From Siphlonurus alternatus (taxonomy: Eukaryota; Arthropoda; Insecta; Ephemeroptera; Siphlonuridae), in contig OX463781.1 of NCBI GenBank assembly GCA_949825025.1, positions 36,039,537 through 36,103,536 of the forward strand: DNA of 64,000 nucleotides. The letters run 5' to 3'. The notes beneath the pieces were generated by a model. The model had not been told where the DNA came from. It did not search any database and saw only the letters and a list, made by a program, of their open reading frames with translations. Positions within the stretch are counted from its first letter, which is position 1. Every line of letters begins with the position of its first letter. Position numbers and translations under genes: made by a program. Below are positions 46,850 to 61,948 of this stretch, one piece after another.

Positions 46850-47329
46850 CACTCATCTGATGTAAAATATAGTTCATTATTACACATGATAGCAGATATA
46901 ATGTATATATAGCTCAAAATTGCAGACGAAGGACGAAATGTGTGATTATATAGTTAATAACTATAATTCTTATTATTAAATATCCATGTATGTTAATATT
47001 ATATCCTGAATAAATATAATATAAAATGGTAAAGGTATAAGTATATTATGTAGATGCATTGGGTGCGTACTGCAATTATTGCAAAGCTTGTAAGGATATG
47101 AAATTAATTTCACCATAACATACATATGATAATGTTAAGTTGTAGTATATAATATCTTATTTAACAATAAATGACATAATATTTAATTTTATTTCATATA
47201 ATTTAAGTTGCAAAAATAAAATAACTTACAATTAGAAGTAAAAAAAATAAATAAATGCCACACTGAAATTAAAAACTCATTTTATTCAATAAAATTAATA
47301 TAAGTATAATTAATTATATTATAACTCTT

Positions 47330-47470
47330 GGGCTCGATTTGCAAAGGATGATCTGCCCATAAAGATAACCACCCTTTTCCGCTTTCAATGTTATTGAGTT
47401 AGGCATTGCAGACGCTAACCACGGTTAGTGAAAAACCGACATGTCATGGTTATCTGTTATCTCCGCTCGT
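47330..47470. mobile_element. MITE fragment (GCTAACCACGGTTAGTG family)
   Basis: ACGCTAACCACGGTTAGTGA, AAACCGACATGTCATGG, TTATCTGTTATCTC. Related to 47865-47995 and 61820-61948. Confidence 0.5.
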
Positions 47471-47562
47471 GAATCACTCCCATAAGTATACTAATACAAT
47501 AATAACCAACTTGAAAATTTTAATTTTTTCATCCTTCTTCTTTTTTTTTCTTTTTTTTTTAC

Positions 47563-47712
<150 letters not shown>

Positions 47713-47864
47713 ATTTATTCAAAAAACAGACTAGAGGTTAGATAATCCGATTATAAAAAATACAATAGTTCATACAAATTCTTAGTTAAATTATCTCAAC
47801 CATTATGCATAATTATAGTTACACAATAAAAAAATAATCATAATAGAATAATTGAGGGTGGTTC

Positions 47865-47995
47865 ACAAAAGGGTTATCGAGAAATTTATCCATGTCTCTT
47901 ACTGACCATTAGTTAGCGCTTATAGACTAATTCAATGATACACTAAACGTGGTTAGTGAGAAACCTGGATTTTCCTTCGTTAATCGTGCCAATTA
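47865..47995. mobile_element. Palindromic MITE (GGTTAGTGAGAAACC family)
   Basis: TTATCCATGTCTCTTACTGA on the left pairs with GTTAGTGAGAAACCTGGAT on the right, with CTAATTCAATGATAC in the centre. Confidence 0.55.
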
Positions 47996-48696
47996 TATTT
48001 AGAAACATTGGTCGTGATTTAACGAAATTAAGAAGTTATACCAATTTATGATTACACAATTATTATTTATATAATGGTAAAAAAAAAATATTTTCATATG
48101 ATTCTGACTTAAGTTGACTTAATATTCCTCATTATGTTCTAAAATACATGGAAAACACAAAAACTCTTGAACATTTTTATATAAAAAAACCTAGAGATCC
48201 ACGTGCTAGCTATTAGTAAATCAAAACTTGAATTACTAATTAACAAAAAGCCGACTAATACAGTGCATGTGTAACGAAGTGTAAATTGTTATTAGAATGA
48301 TTCATATTTATTAAAAAAAACAAAACATATTTTATAATAACAAACAGAAAAATATATCTGATATGATATCTTGAAATTACATAAGGGGGTCAAAAGAGCA
48401 CACGACCTCTCCCCCCTCCCTTACACTTCTTATCACCCCTTACATTCGTTGCGTGTCAATTGCGGGGGTTGAGTGTGAGACCTTTAGGGGAGGTTTGTAC
48501 ATGAAAAAAAAAAATATCGGGTATCGTCGTCGTAATATTCACATATATTTTTTTTCATTATTAAAGGGTGGTTTTTGAAACTCAATATAGACCATGCCAC
48601 AAATGTTAAGGGTGGCAATGGGGGGGTGGTGGTGGTGGCAGATTGAGCGATGAGTTGACGAACAAAGTAAGACAACAATACATCGACGCGGGAGGC

Positions 48697-48856
48697 CACG
48701 TGTAATGTCACGTGACCTCTTTTTAATGTTAACAATGGTATGCCACGTGGCAGCTATGATTTGCGCAATATCACACAACTCACTCGCTACTATAAATTCC
48801 ACACATCACTAGATACATTGTTTAATATTAAATCGGTGTAAAAAAGCGTACACGTG
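48697..48856. promoter_or_regulatory. Cluster of four CACGTG E-boxes beside a TATA-like box
   Basis: CACGTG at 48697-48702, 48709-48714, 48744-48749 and 48851-48856; TATAAA at 48791-48796. The spacing would suit a + strand start near 48820. No gene follows except a retroelement fragment, so function is unproven. Confidence 0.35.
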
Positions 48857-49073
48857 ACTTATAACGATATATTTCTTATATTGCTTTATAGTTATAAAAA
48901 TGATTACGCCTGTTATAATGTATGTTATATTTTTAGTTAATCGCTCTTTTATATTATAATCAAACAGTAACAGACGACGTCGTTGTATATATAATACACT
49001 TTTGAATAATATCTTTATAAGTCATCATCAAATTAACTTGTATGTTATAGTCTAGTTGAGCTGTCATATTATC

Positions 49074-49075
<2 letters not shown>

Positions 49076-49119
<44 letters not shown>
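49076..49119. repeat. (GA)n microsatellite
   Basis: About 20 units just upstream of the retroelement copy. Confidence 0.9.
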
Positions 49120-49121
<2 letters not shown>

Positions 49122-49158
49122 TGTGGATTTGATATACAGTATCAAATATAATTATTAC

Positions 49159-50790
<1,632 letters not shown>

Positions 50791-50847
<57 letters not shown>
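50791..50847. repeat. (GA)n microsatellite
   Basis: About 28 units. Confidence 0.95.
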
Positions 50848-50850
<3 letters not shown>

Positions 50851-50969
50851 AAGTACACATCATGTACATTATACAAACAACATATGTACACATACACACC
50901 CATATACAAAAGAACACTATACCCCACGTACATATATATAATAATATAATATTATATAAAACAAGAATT

Positions 50970-51219
<250 letters not shown>

Positions 51220-51366
51220 ATACTTAGGTATTCATATAACCGTACGTGTTGTAGGTTTTTGTATTATATAATTTTTGTTTTTACTGCCAGTAGAGATCGT
51301 ATATTACGTACAATGATGAAAATTTTTACTTAAGTATATCACGTCAAGCAAAGCAGTAGTATACAG

Positions 51367-51530
51367 AAGGGGGATGTTGTCAGAGTTTACGCCGGTCGAG
51401 CACCAATGGACTTTTCCTTCATCTCGTGTCAAGGATGCTGCTGCCTTGCTGATGTATTATATAATATACGGGTACCATCGCGGCCTGAAATTGACATCAA
51501 CGTCTGCTACTCCACATACAAGAACTTTTT
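51367..51530 (+). other. GC-rich island, + exon candidate
   Basis: After an acceptor-like ATACAG the frame reads KGDVVRVYAGRAPMDFSF, then ISCQGCCCLADVLYNIRVP and NVCYSTYKN. Five cysteines; no convincing donor. No family recognised. Confidence 0.25.
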
Positions 51531-51726
51531 TTTTTATTATATCACAGATAAATCTCATCATCTTTTTCTCCGAAATGATAAAAAAAAAAAAAATGTAGAG
51601 AAAAATTTCATTTATATACCTACATTTTATAACAGATTTTTAGTACATGTGACGTCATGTATAAAAAAAATATATATATAACTGTTATTAATTAAATTAA
51701 TAAACTTAAATTTATGATTCAAAATC

Positions 51727-51874
<148 letters not shown>

Positions 51875-52036
51875 AATTGATTGATTCTTATTTCGATATT
51901 ATTTATTTACATTTCAGTTTGGACAGAAATCAAAAATATTTTTTAAAACTACATGAGTTTGCTCAGATACATAATTTATAATTAAAAAAAAAATTACCAT
52001 ATTTTGACGTTATAATAAAAATTTCTTAACAATGTT

Positions 52037-52150
52037 CAGTCGTCAGCTCGGAAACTTCCGTTTGCGGCATTGTTAATCACCATACTCCATAAGAATAACA
52101 CAGGGCATGGTGATTAACAAGGCTGCAAATTTTCCAAAGCAACGAGTGTT
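52037..52150. mobile_element. Hairpin MITE H6
   Basis: TTGCGGCATTGTTAATCACC, CATAAGAATAACACAGGGC, ATGGTGATTAACAAGGC, CAACGAGTGTT. Same family as H1. Confidence 0.72.
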
Positions 52151-54217
52151 CATACATAGAATTAAAAAATAAAACAAACTATTGTTCATTTGCAATAAAA
52201 CTGTTCATATTTTGCTTAAAGTTATATATAAATGGAAAAATAATGAAAATAAATCTAAGCTTGTATAGTAAAAATAATAATTAATAATAATCAAATGGTT
52301 TGTTATACAACAAGAAAAATTCAATTATTGTTATATTATTACATATTGATATTACCTAATGATTTCTTTTTATATTAATTTTTTGTTCAATATATTTTTT
52401 TTATAATTAAGTTATTTTTCACATGAGTTCTCAAACAAATTGTTTTATAAAGTGATTAAATTGTATTTTATCGAATTCTATATCAGAGGGTTCTAAAATA
52501 GAGTTATCTATGAAGTATATAGAAATAGGGGTGTATGATGGTTTAAAACACATCACTACATATATGTATTTTGCTTTAAGCTATATACTGTATAACGTGA
52601 TCGTGCATTGGTATATAATATAATATGAGGTTGACAACAGGAGGTTGTGATGGGTTAGGATGAGGTACACACATAGAATATAACATCATTGCTTTATGGT
52701 CGAGCTAACTCCGCAAGATTCAAATCAAGTTATAGCACAGTTGGGGGGCACAAAACCATGAGTTAACTTCATTTCTCTTATGGAAGGGAGAGAGAGGTAG
52801 ATTAGATTTACTCGTTAGTCCTTTTGCTGCTTTACGAATGAGGTGCAGGATGCGAAAAATTATTTTCTTTTTTTTACTGTTTTATAAAACATAAATTCAT
52901 AATGTAATATTATTATATAAAGAGAGACAGAGAAAAAATACAATAATAAAATAAAAGAGATTTTTGCAATAGGCATGTATACGAAAAAGGAAATTATTAG
53001 AACAAATGAGGGAAAATAATAAGTTAGTATATACAGTATAAGTAATGGTATACATAAATTTGATATCGTCTAATATAGCTAAATGAATTACATCATCATA
53101 CCATTAAAATATACATCAATAATGATATATAAATGACATCAGCATAAATATTTTTATTTTCAATGATACATTATTCAGCAAATATCTTTAAATCACCATA
53201 TGTTATAATAATATTTTAATACACCACTAAACTAATGATAGTTTAAATAATATAATATTTAAATTTTGTTATTATTACAATTTTTTTTATATGAAAAGCG
53301 TGAGATAAAGACCATGTGTGTTTTTCTTACATTATTGTTTTGCCTACATTTTGTAAAACTTTCTCCCCTTATTCTTCGACTTGCAAATTTTCTCTGTTTG
53401 AATTTATTATTAAATTTGTACAAGTAAAATTTGCATTATATTGAAATGGAAAAAATGACATTAAATAAATATTATTGGTATAGTTTATAAGCAATTCAAT
53501 TAATTTTTTTTCTATACTCGGTACATGCTATGCAAGCTAGCTGTATCTTTTTAGAAACAATTTCTCTGTACTTCAAACTAACTTCAATTTATTTGTTCAA
53601 ATTACAAATAGATTATAATAAATTAGAGATTGTTTGAGAAATTTTGAAATAATATCACTAAATTATGTAGTCAATTAGAATTAGTCACATACCTATAAAT
53701 TACCAAGGCTAGCGACAAACTACTTCGTGAATATTCTATCAATATGCTTTGTAATCTTTGAATAATATTTCTTCAAAGCCACGCTGTAACTTTTAACCAC
53801 ATGCATGGCTATAATCAGAGAAAATAAAATGTAATATTTTTTTCTGCTATAACCAAAATTTTTAAGTGAAAAAATAGTTTATATTAATATTTATTATTTG
53901 CTATTTATACGTCATATTATTACATTACTACATTATTGAAATTCATTATAATTATACAAGACGTTTGTGAGAAACTTATGTATAGAAACAAATATATTGA
54001 CAATTTCAATGTTATTTAAATGACAAACAGCTTATGGCGTTGCTATAAAACCAACTTATCTAAATTTTCTAATTAATTATAAAATGACCCTAAAAAGACT
54101 GATAATTGTACGATCGTGCTACTATAACAAAACTATTAATATTTTAAAAAACTTGAATATTTTTAATATTATCAAGTTTGTCATTAAAAAACATAAAGAA
54201 AAACTTTAGTTTTTATA
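52151..54217. other. AT-rich non-coding stretch
   Basis: No gene, RNA or transposon recognised. Confidence 0.5.
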
Positions 54218-54360
54218 CAGGATTTGCACTCGTTGCCTTGAAAAATCTCCCACTTGCAGCCTTGCAGTGAATCACCATGTCCTGTGTTTTTCTTACGGAT
54301 GGGGCATTGTGATTAACAAGATCGCAAGGAGAATTTTTTCCGAAACGATGACAAATCCTG
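54218..54360. mobile_element. Hairpin MITE H7
   Basis: Tips CAGGATTTG and CAAATCCTG. GCACTCGTTGCCTTGAAAAA, loop inverted as GTGTTTTTCTTACGG, GTGATTAACAAGATCGCAAG. Opposite loop orientation to H1. Confidence 0.7.
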
Positions 54361-54422
54361 GGGTTTTATATTTTACAGTATTGTATAGCCTTTAAATAAT
54401 TTCTCATTCCATACAATCACTA

Positions 54423-54538
54423 ACGTTTACATGACGGTGTTACATGCGTATTCATTGACGACGCCTCATAAGAATAACATTAGCCGTCGTCAACGGCGAA
54501 TACGCATTAAACACCATCATGTAAACGTAGTTATTATT
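54423..54538. mobile_element. Palindrome with unrelated arms but the same loop
   Basis: Arms ACGTTTACATGACGGTGTTA and its inverse (TAAACACCATCATGTAAACG), with GCGTATTC/GAATACGC inside. The loop reads CATAAGAATAACATTAG, matching the H1-H7 loop. Confidence 0.65.
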
Positions 54539-55089
54539 GAAGGATTTGAACGTATATATAGTGTTATTCCCTAGAGCATAAACATATACACCACACCATT
54601 TATCTTTCATGCAATAAGTACATTACATCATGTATTACATATAGAAAAGGATCAAAGTAATATACCGCCACCAATGTTATAACATAATATAATTGAGTTA
54701 TACTACAGTAGTTGTAAATAAACCTCATTTTGATCAAATTTCTACTCTTTAGTTGGTGATATATAGAGGGAGTTGTTATATAAAACATAATATAAGGGAG
54801 TATGACCATGCACCACATCTGCCACATACATATACTATAGTTCATACAATACCTGATGCTGTGATCAGTGTAGCATGATATAAGGGATGATCGCTTCTCA
54901 AGGAGACAGAATGGCTTATCACTGATGGTAAAATGTTCAAGAAAATAACAAGTAAGGAGGGTCGTCTGTGGATGACAGCAGCTGATGGTCTTCTTCAAGT
55001 GCACAAGCTGGAAATTATTTAATACCTTAGTAATGACGTCACAGATTTATCAATATAAGAATCTCAGGACCAATATGCAAGACGACTTA

Positions 55090-55320
55090 AATTAAAGGCA
55101 CATTTACATGAGTGGCGATGCGAAGATTTTGAGGCAAAAGCTGTGAGACATTATATTATACGCCATGCAACTTCGCCAAGCGAAGTCATTCATTGAATTT
55201 TGATGCTCTTTTTAATTACCTCTCTTTTTAATCTTTTTAATGATGAGCGCCAATGCAAGTCCGTATTATTCGCGTCTAAAAATCGCTCATGTAAATCCGT
55301 CTTTATGAAAACATGTTTTT
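55090..55320. mobile_element. Palindromic MITE
   Basis: CACATTTACATGAGTGGCGA pairs with TCGCTCATGTAAATCCG. ACTTCGCCAAGCGAAGT is a central small palindrome. Confidence 0.5.
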
Positions 55321-56030
55321 TTGTTCTTGTTGGAGAAATTTGCCACATATAGGAAGTATTAATATAATATATGCATTGCCTATATTAATATTACTTATTT
55401 AATTTAAACCATGCAAAATAATTTTCATATATTCGGCTTAATTTAAGCAGATTTTTCAACAAATTGCAATATTTTTTTTAAAAATAAGAAACCTCATGGA
55501 ATTTCCTGTGGTTATTTCGTGCATCAAACGATCATGATGAAAAGTGATGATACAAAAATTTTAATAAAAGAATTTATAGCCTATGCCCAATATCCTATAT
55601 CATAATTTTTTACAAAATATATAATAAGTATGTGGCTAATTAAAAAAAAAATATATAGTATAAATTTTAGCCTAGAATTTTTAGGACAATATTCAATACT
55701 TCATTTTGTATATTGGAATTTAATATCCAACTTTGGTTCTAACCATTTTTTCTATTAAAAAGTTATTTAAATATACTGTATATTTACTTATTGACTCCTT
55801 ATTTATATAAAAATTTAATATAAAAATCAAGATTTTTAAACTACCCGTGGTTAGTTTAAAAATATTGAAAAAAATTAGTAGTATATAAATTTTCATCAGC
55901 TGTTATACGACACTATTAAAATTTTCAATAAAAGTAAGTGATTGATATATCACTTCGCTGCAACACGCGATGTGTTTTATGAAGAGTGTCAAACGTTCTG
56001 TATAACTTTGGTGCAATTCATCTCCTGCAG
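55321..56030. other. AT-rich non-coding stretch
   Basis: No gene recognised. Confidence 0.5.
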
Positions 56031-56232
56031 ACGTGTTCTCCTGCAGGCCCCATTGATTTCAGGAAGCCGTGTAGCGTGCGGCGAGAGGACACAACCACGC
56101 TCTTTGTATAACGTACTTAGTGTTGTGACAGTACTGGCCACATTATTGTGTGTATATTATAAAAGGAGCAATAAAACGGATCAAATTTATCATTCTTGCA
56201 TCACTGATTATGATTTTATAACCTGTAAATAG
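56031..56232 (+). other. Exon candidate of uncertain frame
   Basis: Two good acceptors (TCTCCTGCAG and TTCTCCTGCAG). One frame reads TCSPAGPIDFRKPCSVRRED. The other runs to 56232 with the hydrophobic stretch VLSVVTVLATLLCVYY and an AATAAA at 56170. No family recognised. Confidence 0.22.
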
Positions 56233-56582
56233 AGTTGCATTGTGAAATAGCATCGTGAGATCATGAGCGTGCAGTCTATATTTATAAAAGATAATAGCGC
56301 ACGTTCACTGGTAGAAATAGTGTAATATTTTGATTTATTAATATATGCAATGCTATCATGTTTGCTCCAATTGGAGAATAAGATGGGCATAAATATTACG
56401 ATTTGTATATTTTATCATTTGTGGCAAAACTACGTATATGATAATAATATCAATGATACCAATTTATGTTATAATTTTTACCTTTAAAATTCCAAATACA
56501 ATTTTCTTCAAAATAATGTAATATTAAAATATTATTATCTTCTATAAATTATTATATTTTGATTATATTACAACTGATTTTA

Positions 56583-56705
56583 GTAAGTGAAGGTTTTTAT
56601 TTAGCAAAAGCTAATAAACATACATGTATATATTATTTTGCATAACACATATCCAAACATAATTTTTCACATATTATTTAAGAAACGTCCAATTAACCTT
56701 TATGT
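56583..56705 (-). mobile_element. Third, diverged copy of the (TTAC) retroelement tail
   Basis: TTTATTTAGCAAAAGCTA, TTTTGCATAACACATATC and TTTTTCACATATT match the 3' UTR of 41651-41988. AGTAAGTGAAG is a degenerate tail. Confidence 0.6.
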
Positions 56706-56929
56706 TTAAATTAAAAAAATTATGATCAAGATTATAAGTTTCAACATTTTTATTTAATATTTCTGATTATTGATTTATTATTTTATTTTATTATAAAATT
56801 CAATTAAATATATTTTTATCGAAATATATCATATATAGCTACTAAACACACTTACCTGGATCTTCTGACATCTTTACTTATGCTTATCCGGAACGGTGTA
56901 ACCATGGCTTGAAAATAAATCATATATCA

Positions 56930-57080
56930 GCATTTATGTGTGACTGAGGAAGCCATGGAAACTCTAATCAGAATGGTCGGCAACATTGAGAGTTATCACG
57001 TGAATAAAATCAAGCAGTGCTTGGAATCAAACTCATGACTATCCGATGGAGAGTCATATCATGCCCTACCATACACCAAG
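56930..57080 (-). mobile_element. tRNA-derived SINE-like repeat, diverged
   Basis: On the minus strand: TATGGTAGGGC (A-box-like) and ATGAGTTTGATTCCAAG (B-box-like), then CAATGTTGCCGACCATTCTG and GTTTCCATGGCTTCCTCAG. The end resembles the SINE-like family at 23855 and 25080. Confidence 0.45.
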
Positions 57081-57431
57081 TTCCTGATATGACAATATTG
57101 TATTGTCTGGAAAAAAAAAAGAGTTGGAAGCTATCGTTTATCCTCTGTGTCGCCTCTTTTCCGTACACACTCGAAGAAGAGCCCTCCTCTTTTATTATAA
57201 AAACAGGAAGGAAATAGTGCAGCAGTATATGAAAGGACGATTGTTATAAATTGCTTGCATGCAAGAGGCTCCATGACTGAATGACAGTATATATACTGTA
57301 ATGATGATACGAGGGGGGGTCACAGCAGTTATCTCATCATTTAATCTTTCATTCACCCTCATCTATAGAATTCAAAACACCCCGTAGTTTAGTTAGAGAT
57401 GTGAAAAATCAAACAAGCAATACATATATTT

Positions 57432-57435
<4 letters not shown>

Positions 57436-57482
<47 letters not shown>
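57436..57482. repeat. (AT)n microsatellite
   Basis: About 23 units. Confidence 0.95.
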
Positions 57483-57487
<5 letters not shown>

Positions 57488-58171
57488 GTATCAAGTGAAT
57501 GCTGGAACCATAGTATAAAATTACACAATAATAGTATTAATATTATCCTCTGAAGTACGTAAAAATTTTCAAATAAATAATAATAATATACAATAATAAT
57601 AATATACGGTATATGAACCTCTACTATAAAAAAACATTAATAGGAAAGATATAAATTTACATTCATGACGAGCATAACTTATAAAATATTATGCCTGAAA
57701 ATTCTTTGAATTCATAATAAAAATTTTATGTTAGTTTTAATTTTAATTTTGAAAAAGATTTTTTGTCCTGTCTACATACATATTAAAATAAAAAAATATT
57801 TATATTTTTTGTATTACTTAAAATATATATTTTTTTAAAGATATGTTATAAAGTAATTGAATCTATTATTTTTTTCTCTTCTTCAATTGTCCCTTTTTTA
57901 ATCATCATTTTTTTTTTAAAAAAAAGGTCTGTATCTTGTATTTTAAAATTATTACAATTAAAATTTGAGTACGCACGGTACACTATAAATTCAACGTAAA
58001 ATATTGTCGTTTCATGCACCACAAATTATACCCATAAAATATTTTAGCAAAAATCGGAATTCCTATATACTTTTTTTCTTATTCTTATTTTTACAAAAGA
58101 CGTTTAGCGGACCAATCGGACGCTCGCAATTCAGTCAAGTGGAACTCATCCGCGTGTCCTAATGATCTTAC

Positions 58172-58254
58172 GCCAGTTAGGTCGCTAAATTGCAGCGCAA
58201 CGCTCCTGCCGTCCGCCTGCCAACGACGGTTTTTAATGAAGAATTGCTCAGCTC
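58172..58254 (-). other. Exon candidate, minus strand
   Basis: A strong GTAAGA donor follows an open frame AEQFFIKNRRWQADGRSVAL then QFSDLTG. The acceptor ACAATTAG lacks a pyrimidine tract. GC-rich island; no family recognised. Confidence 0.25.
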
Positions 58255-58987
58255 CTAATTGTTTTTATCATTACTTTACCATTCAAACAAAACTCAAGAG
58301 GATATTTTTTTTTTTCGTCGTTTTTACAGCCATTAATTTTTACCATGTTTTCTTGTAATCAAAACTTTTATTATTAATGACCTAAGGTTTTTCTTTCTTT
58401 GCCTTTTTTTTTTTTTTTTTTTTACTAAGCGATTAAGGGAGCGATGTTCAACAGTATTATTATATACAATAGGGTATATTTTGTTATAAAATTTAAATGT
58501 ATAACACGTATAATTATGTTTTTTAGTTTTAATAACTTATAATCTGAAAGGAGTATTTTTTTTTTAATTTTTTAGATAAATAATGAAAACTATAAAAAGG
58601 CTAAGTACAAGTTACATAACCACGCTACAAAATTTACAGTCAGATATTTTTCAGGGAGAGTAAGCTAAACATACAACAAATTCCATGACCTTATAAATTA
58701 ACATTTTTTTAATAAGTTTTATTTTGACTGACTTAAATTAATTATAGATAGGGTGATAGGGTTGTTGAAATATTTAAGTCAATTTTATTCAAGATAACTA
58801 ATGGTTTTTAATAATATCATATTATTATATTGTGTATAGTATATTTAAATTCTTCTACATTTATTTACATTTTACTTACATATTATTTTAATATCGTCAT
58901 GCATAAAAATCTCTTTATAAGTTTTTAATGCTTATTTAACATGCTTTTTGTGTGTGATAATGTACTGATGAAAACACGTAAATCTGC

Positions 58988-59362
58988 ATTTTTTTATTTT
59001 ATTTACAATGTTAGCTTACTACAGCATATTCTGCTATTGGCGTAAGCATTCAAACTTAACAACAATGTTGCTATATCAAACTCGTATGAATACGAGCGGC
59101 CATGGCCTAACTCAAACTTCCCGCCATTAGACATGTTAGCCACAGGAAATCCAGGGTTATACTTATAAGAACATCCCAATGGAGCATAGCCCTGACCTGT
59201 AGCAGGAAGCCCAGCATACCCTAAGGTGTACCTCCCAAATGCAGGGCACTTATCCACACCCCGGAAAAGTGGTAAAAAGTATCTCACCTTAGACCAGGAT
59301 TCGAACCCGCAAACTTCTTTATGCGAGGCGGGCGCGCAACCAATGTGCCTACACTGCTGCAT
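58988..59362 (-). mobile_element. tRNA-derived SINE, near full length
   Basis: On the minus strand: tRNA-like head TGTAGGCACATTGGTTGCGC (A-box region) and GCGGGTTCGAATCCTGG (B box), a roughly 270-bp body and the tail GTAAATAAAATAAAAAAATG. CTGCATT at both ends (58985 and 59357) may be the target duplication. The 119-residue frame inside is incidental. Confidence 0.7.
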
Positions 59363-61420
59363 TAAAAGAGAGGGAGAGAGAGAGAGAGACGTTTGACGTC
59401 AATCTGGTAGATACGTTTCGATGTCAGTGGTGGATCAAGCCGATCAAGAGGAGAGGGGGGGGGGGGGGGGGCTGACAGGCGGATGGTTTGAGACACACGC
59501 GTTGAGTTGGAGTGCAAAGGAGCCTGCCAGGATGCTGCTGTACTGATGTGTGACTCATCTGAATGCTACAGCGGGCATTTTCCACTCACTGATTTCATAG
59601 CATATTTACAGAGGGAGAGACTTTGCTTACTGTTACATATTATATCTATATCTACTAGAGTTTGAGTCACACACCATGCATGCATGCTTGTAGTGAAAAT
59701 GATGTGTCTTTTCCCGTCTGTTGATATTTTTACATTTTTAATTTTTTAAAATATTAAAAAAAAAATTAACTAGCTTTGAATTCCAAAGTATTATAAAATA
59801 TAACTCGTTGTGTTGTACCCTCCTTCGTATTATATACACCCTCCTTTCTCTCTGATATAGGCTCAATTAATTGAACCCCCTAGTCTCTCTTTGTGAAAGC
59901 GTTCGTTATTATCTAAATCTATCGCACTCTCAATCCTTCCTATTTGTTAATGCACCATCAAGTGTGACACGCGATTTGTGCCTAAAGAGGCCTATCCTTC
60001 CTGCCTGTGAGTCTGTATGAAAATGAAGTACATATATATAGTCTGCCAGCAAATAGGATTGTTTTCAAAGCTTGTTAATACTATTGAATTCGCGCAAAAG
60101 GCATCAATACATACATACATGGATTTTCATTTAATAGAATTTGTAAATTATTCGATTAGGATTAATTTTAATCCTTTTTTATCAGATTTAGTTTATAAAA
60201 AAATATTAATATTTAATTAGTGATATATTTAAAAAATATATAGATTTAAAAATTATATAGATAAATAAATTTCGTTAATTAACTTAAAATGGATTTACTT
60301 TGATTTTTCTTCCTCTTTTTTTTTTTAAATTTAGAAGTTTTTTGATTGGTTATTAAGTTATTATTATACAAATTTATATTTGTGTATTTTTAGTTTTTTT
60401 TTTGTAATATTTTACTTCATGTTGTATCCCTTTTAGGGTTTTCCAACATTTGTAATATATATAATTATATTAAATCTTATCCAGTGCACCAATACAATGA
60501 AATTAATCAGTTTTGAAGTTTGTCATCATTACTCAAGTACATTCGATATTTATTTTCTCGGAATACCCATTGCACAAGACAATTTTATTTTATTATGCGT
60601 ATATATACTGATGCAAAAATTTACACTGAACAAAAGAGTGATCGAGGATGCTTCTTAACACACAATAAATCCTGTAAAATATATATTATTAATAATATAT
60701 ATTATGCAATAGAAGTTATATTATAGAAGTATATATAACACTAATACGTACGCATTTTTTTTTAAATATCATGTAATGTATTATAATTATACCACTTCAA
60801 TTAGCAATATTGACCGCAATCGTTACCAAAATCTTTGGGTTATAATAAAAATTAAGGGTCTCCATAAAGTAGCATTGAATTTTCACAAAAACGAATTTTT
60901 TACAAATTTCACATGAAGTCATAATTGTTTTTTTGCTAATTTATTTTATAATGCATCAACAAAGCATTACGAAACTATAAAATATCCTGCAGTAAAATTA
61001 AAATTATTTTCTATATAACATATATCAATTTTATTCTTACTGCATTGATACCCAAACCAGATCAATAAATATAAATTATAAAATTATATAATTGTTCCTT
61101 ATAACTATTACGATCTAATAGTATATACTCATTTTCGGATTGCTTAAAATTAAATTAATCTGATATCCCATGAAAGCTGCCATTAATTAATAAATTAAAT
61201 AAGAGTTTTCCAGTTTTCCTATAATTTGATTGTTTTATACATGGTTTAATAAGACTTGTTTGCAAAACTCCAAGGATAGGAAGACCTCTTATCACATTGT
61301 GGTATGAATATTATATAAATTAATATAGTATATCCAATATATAATATGCTCAAACCCAAATCTTCTCTGCAGCTTCAATAAATCAAAGAGCGGTAACGTT
61401 TAGCCAATTCCGAGGTGTAC

Positions 61421-61520
61421 CTCATATTTGCAGTGCCGCGCGGTCTCTTTACTGCACACAAGCTGCGATCCCAAGCTCATCCCATATAGAGCCTGTGTAC
61501 TCAGCAACATCCAATATCCG
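61421..61520 (-). other. Exon candidate, minus strand
   Basis: A very good acceptor (TTTTTACTTCACTTGTACAG) and donor GAG|GTACAC bound 100 nt with one open frame, GYWMLLSTQALYGMSLGSQL then VCSKETARHCKYE. The + strand is also open (75 codons), so strand and reality are uncertain. No family assigned. Confidence 0.3.
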
Positions 61521-61819
61521 CTGTACAAGTGAAGTAAAAAGTAACAGGACAAATAGCCCTGAGCGTGCTGGTGATTTCAACCAAACCGTTTATATAAAAG
61601 CTATATAAACATACTATATATATTATACTGGATATTTATTATAATAAATAACTATTCAATCGTAAATTTAATGTTGTGTTGTTTAATGGAGTTTGATTTG
61701 TTTATATACTATATGTTGTACAGTTGATATATTGATTTGTATGTTATATATTTTATAAACATTATTTTGTTTATTAAACACAAAAAATAATGTTGCAGCA
61801 TCAAAAATGGCATATTGGT

Positions 61820-61948
61820 GTTATTCCCGAAGGAAGTTATCCAGGTTTCTCACTAGCCATGTCATTGTCAGTGTCATTGAATTAGGCTATATAGCGCTAA
61901 ACGCGGTTAGTGTAAAACATGGATAACTTTCTGGGTAACTCTCACCCC
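61820..61948. mobile_element. Palindromic MITE (GGTTAGTG family)
   Basis: AAGTTATCCAGGTTTCTCAC pairs with GTGTAAAACATGGATAACTT; centre AGCGCTAAACGCGGTTAGTG. Related to 47330 and 47865. Confidence 0.6.

Noticed and set aside
54600..55004. 134-residue minus-strand frame
   Set aside because: No recognisable domain, base composition like non-coding flanks, no splice or regulatory context.
59003..59362. 119-residue minus-strand frame
   Set aside because: Lies entirely inside a tRNA-derived SINE; no domain.
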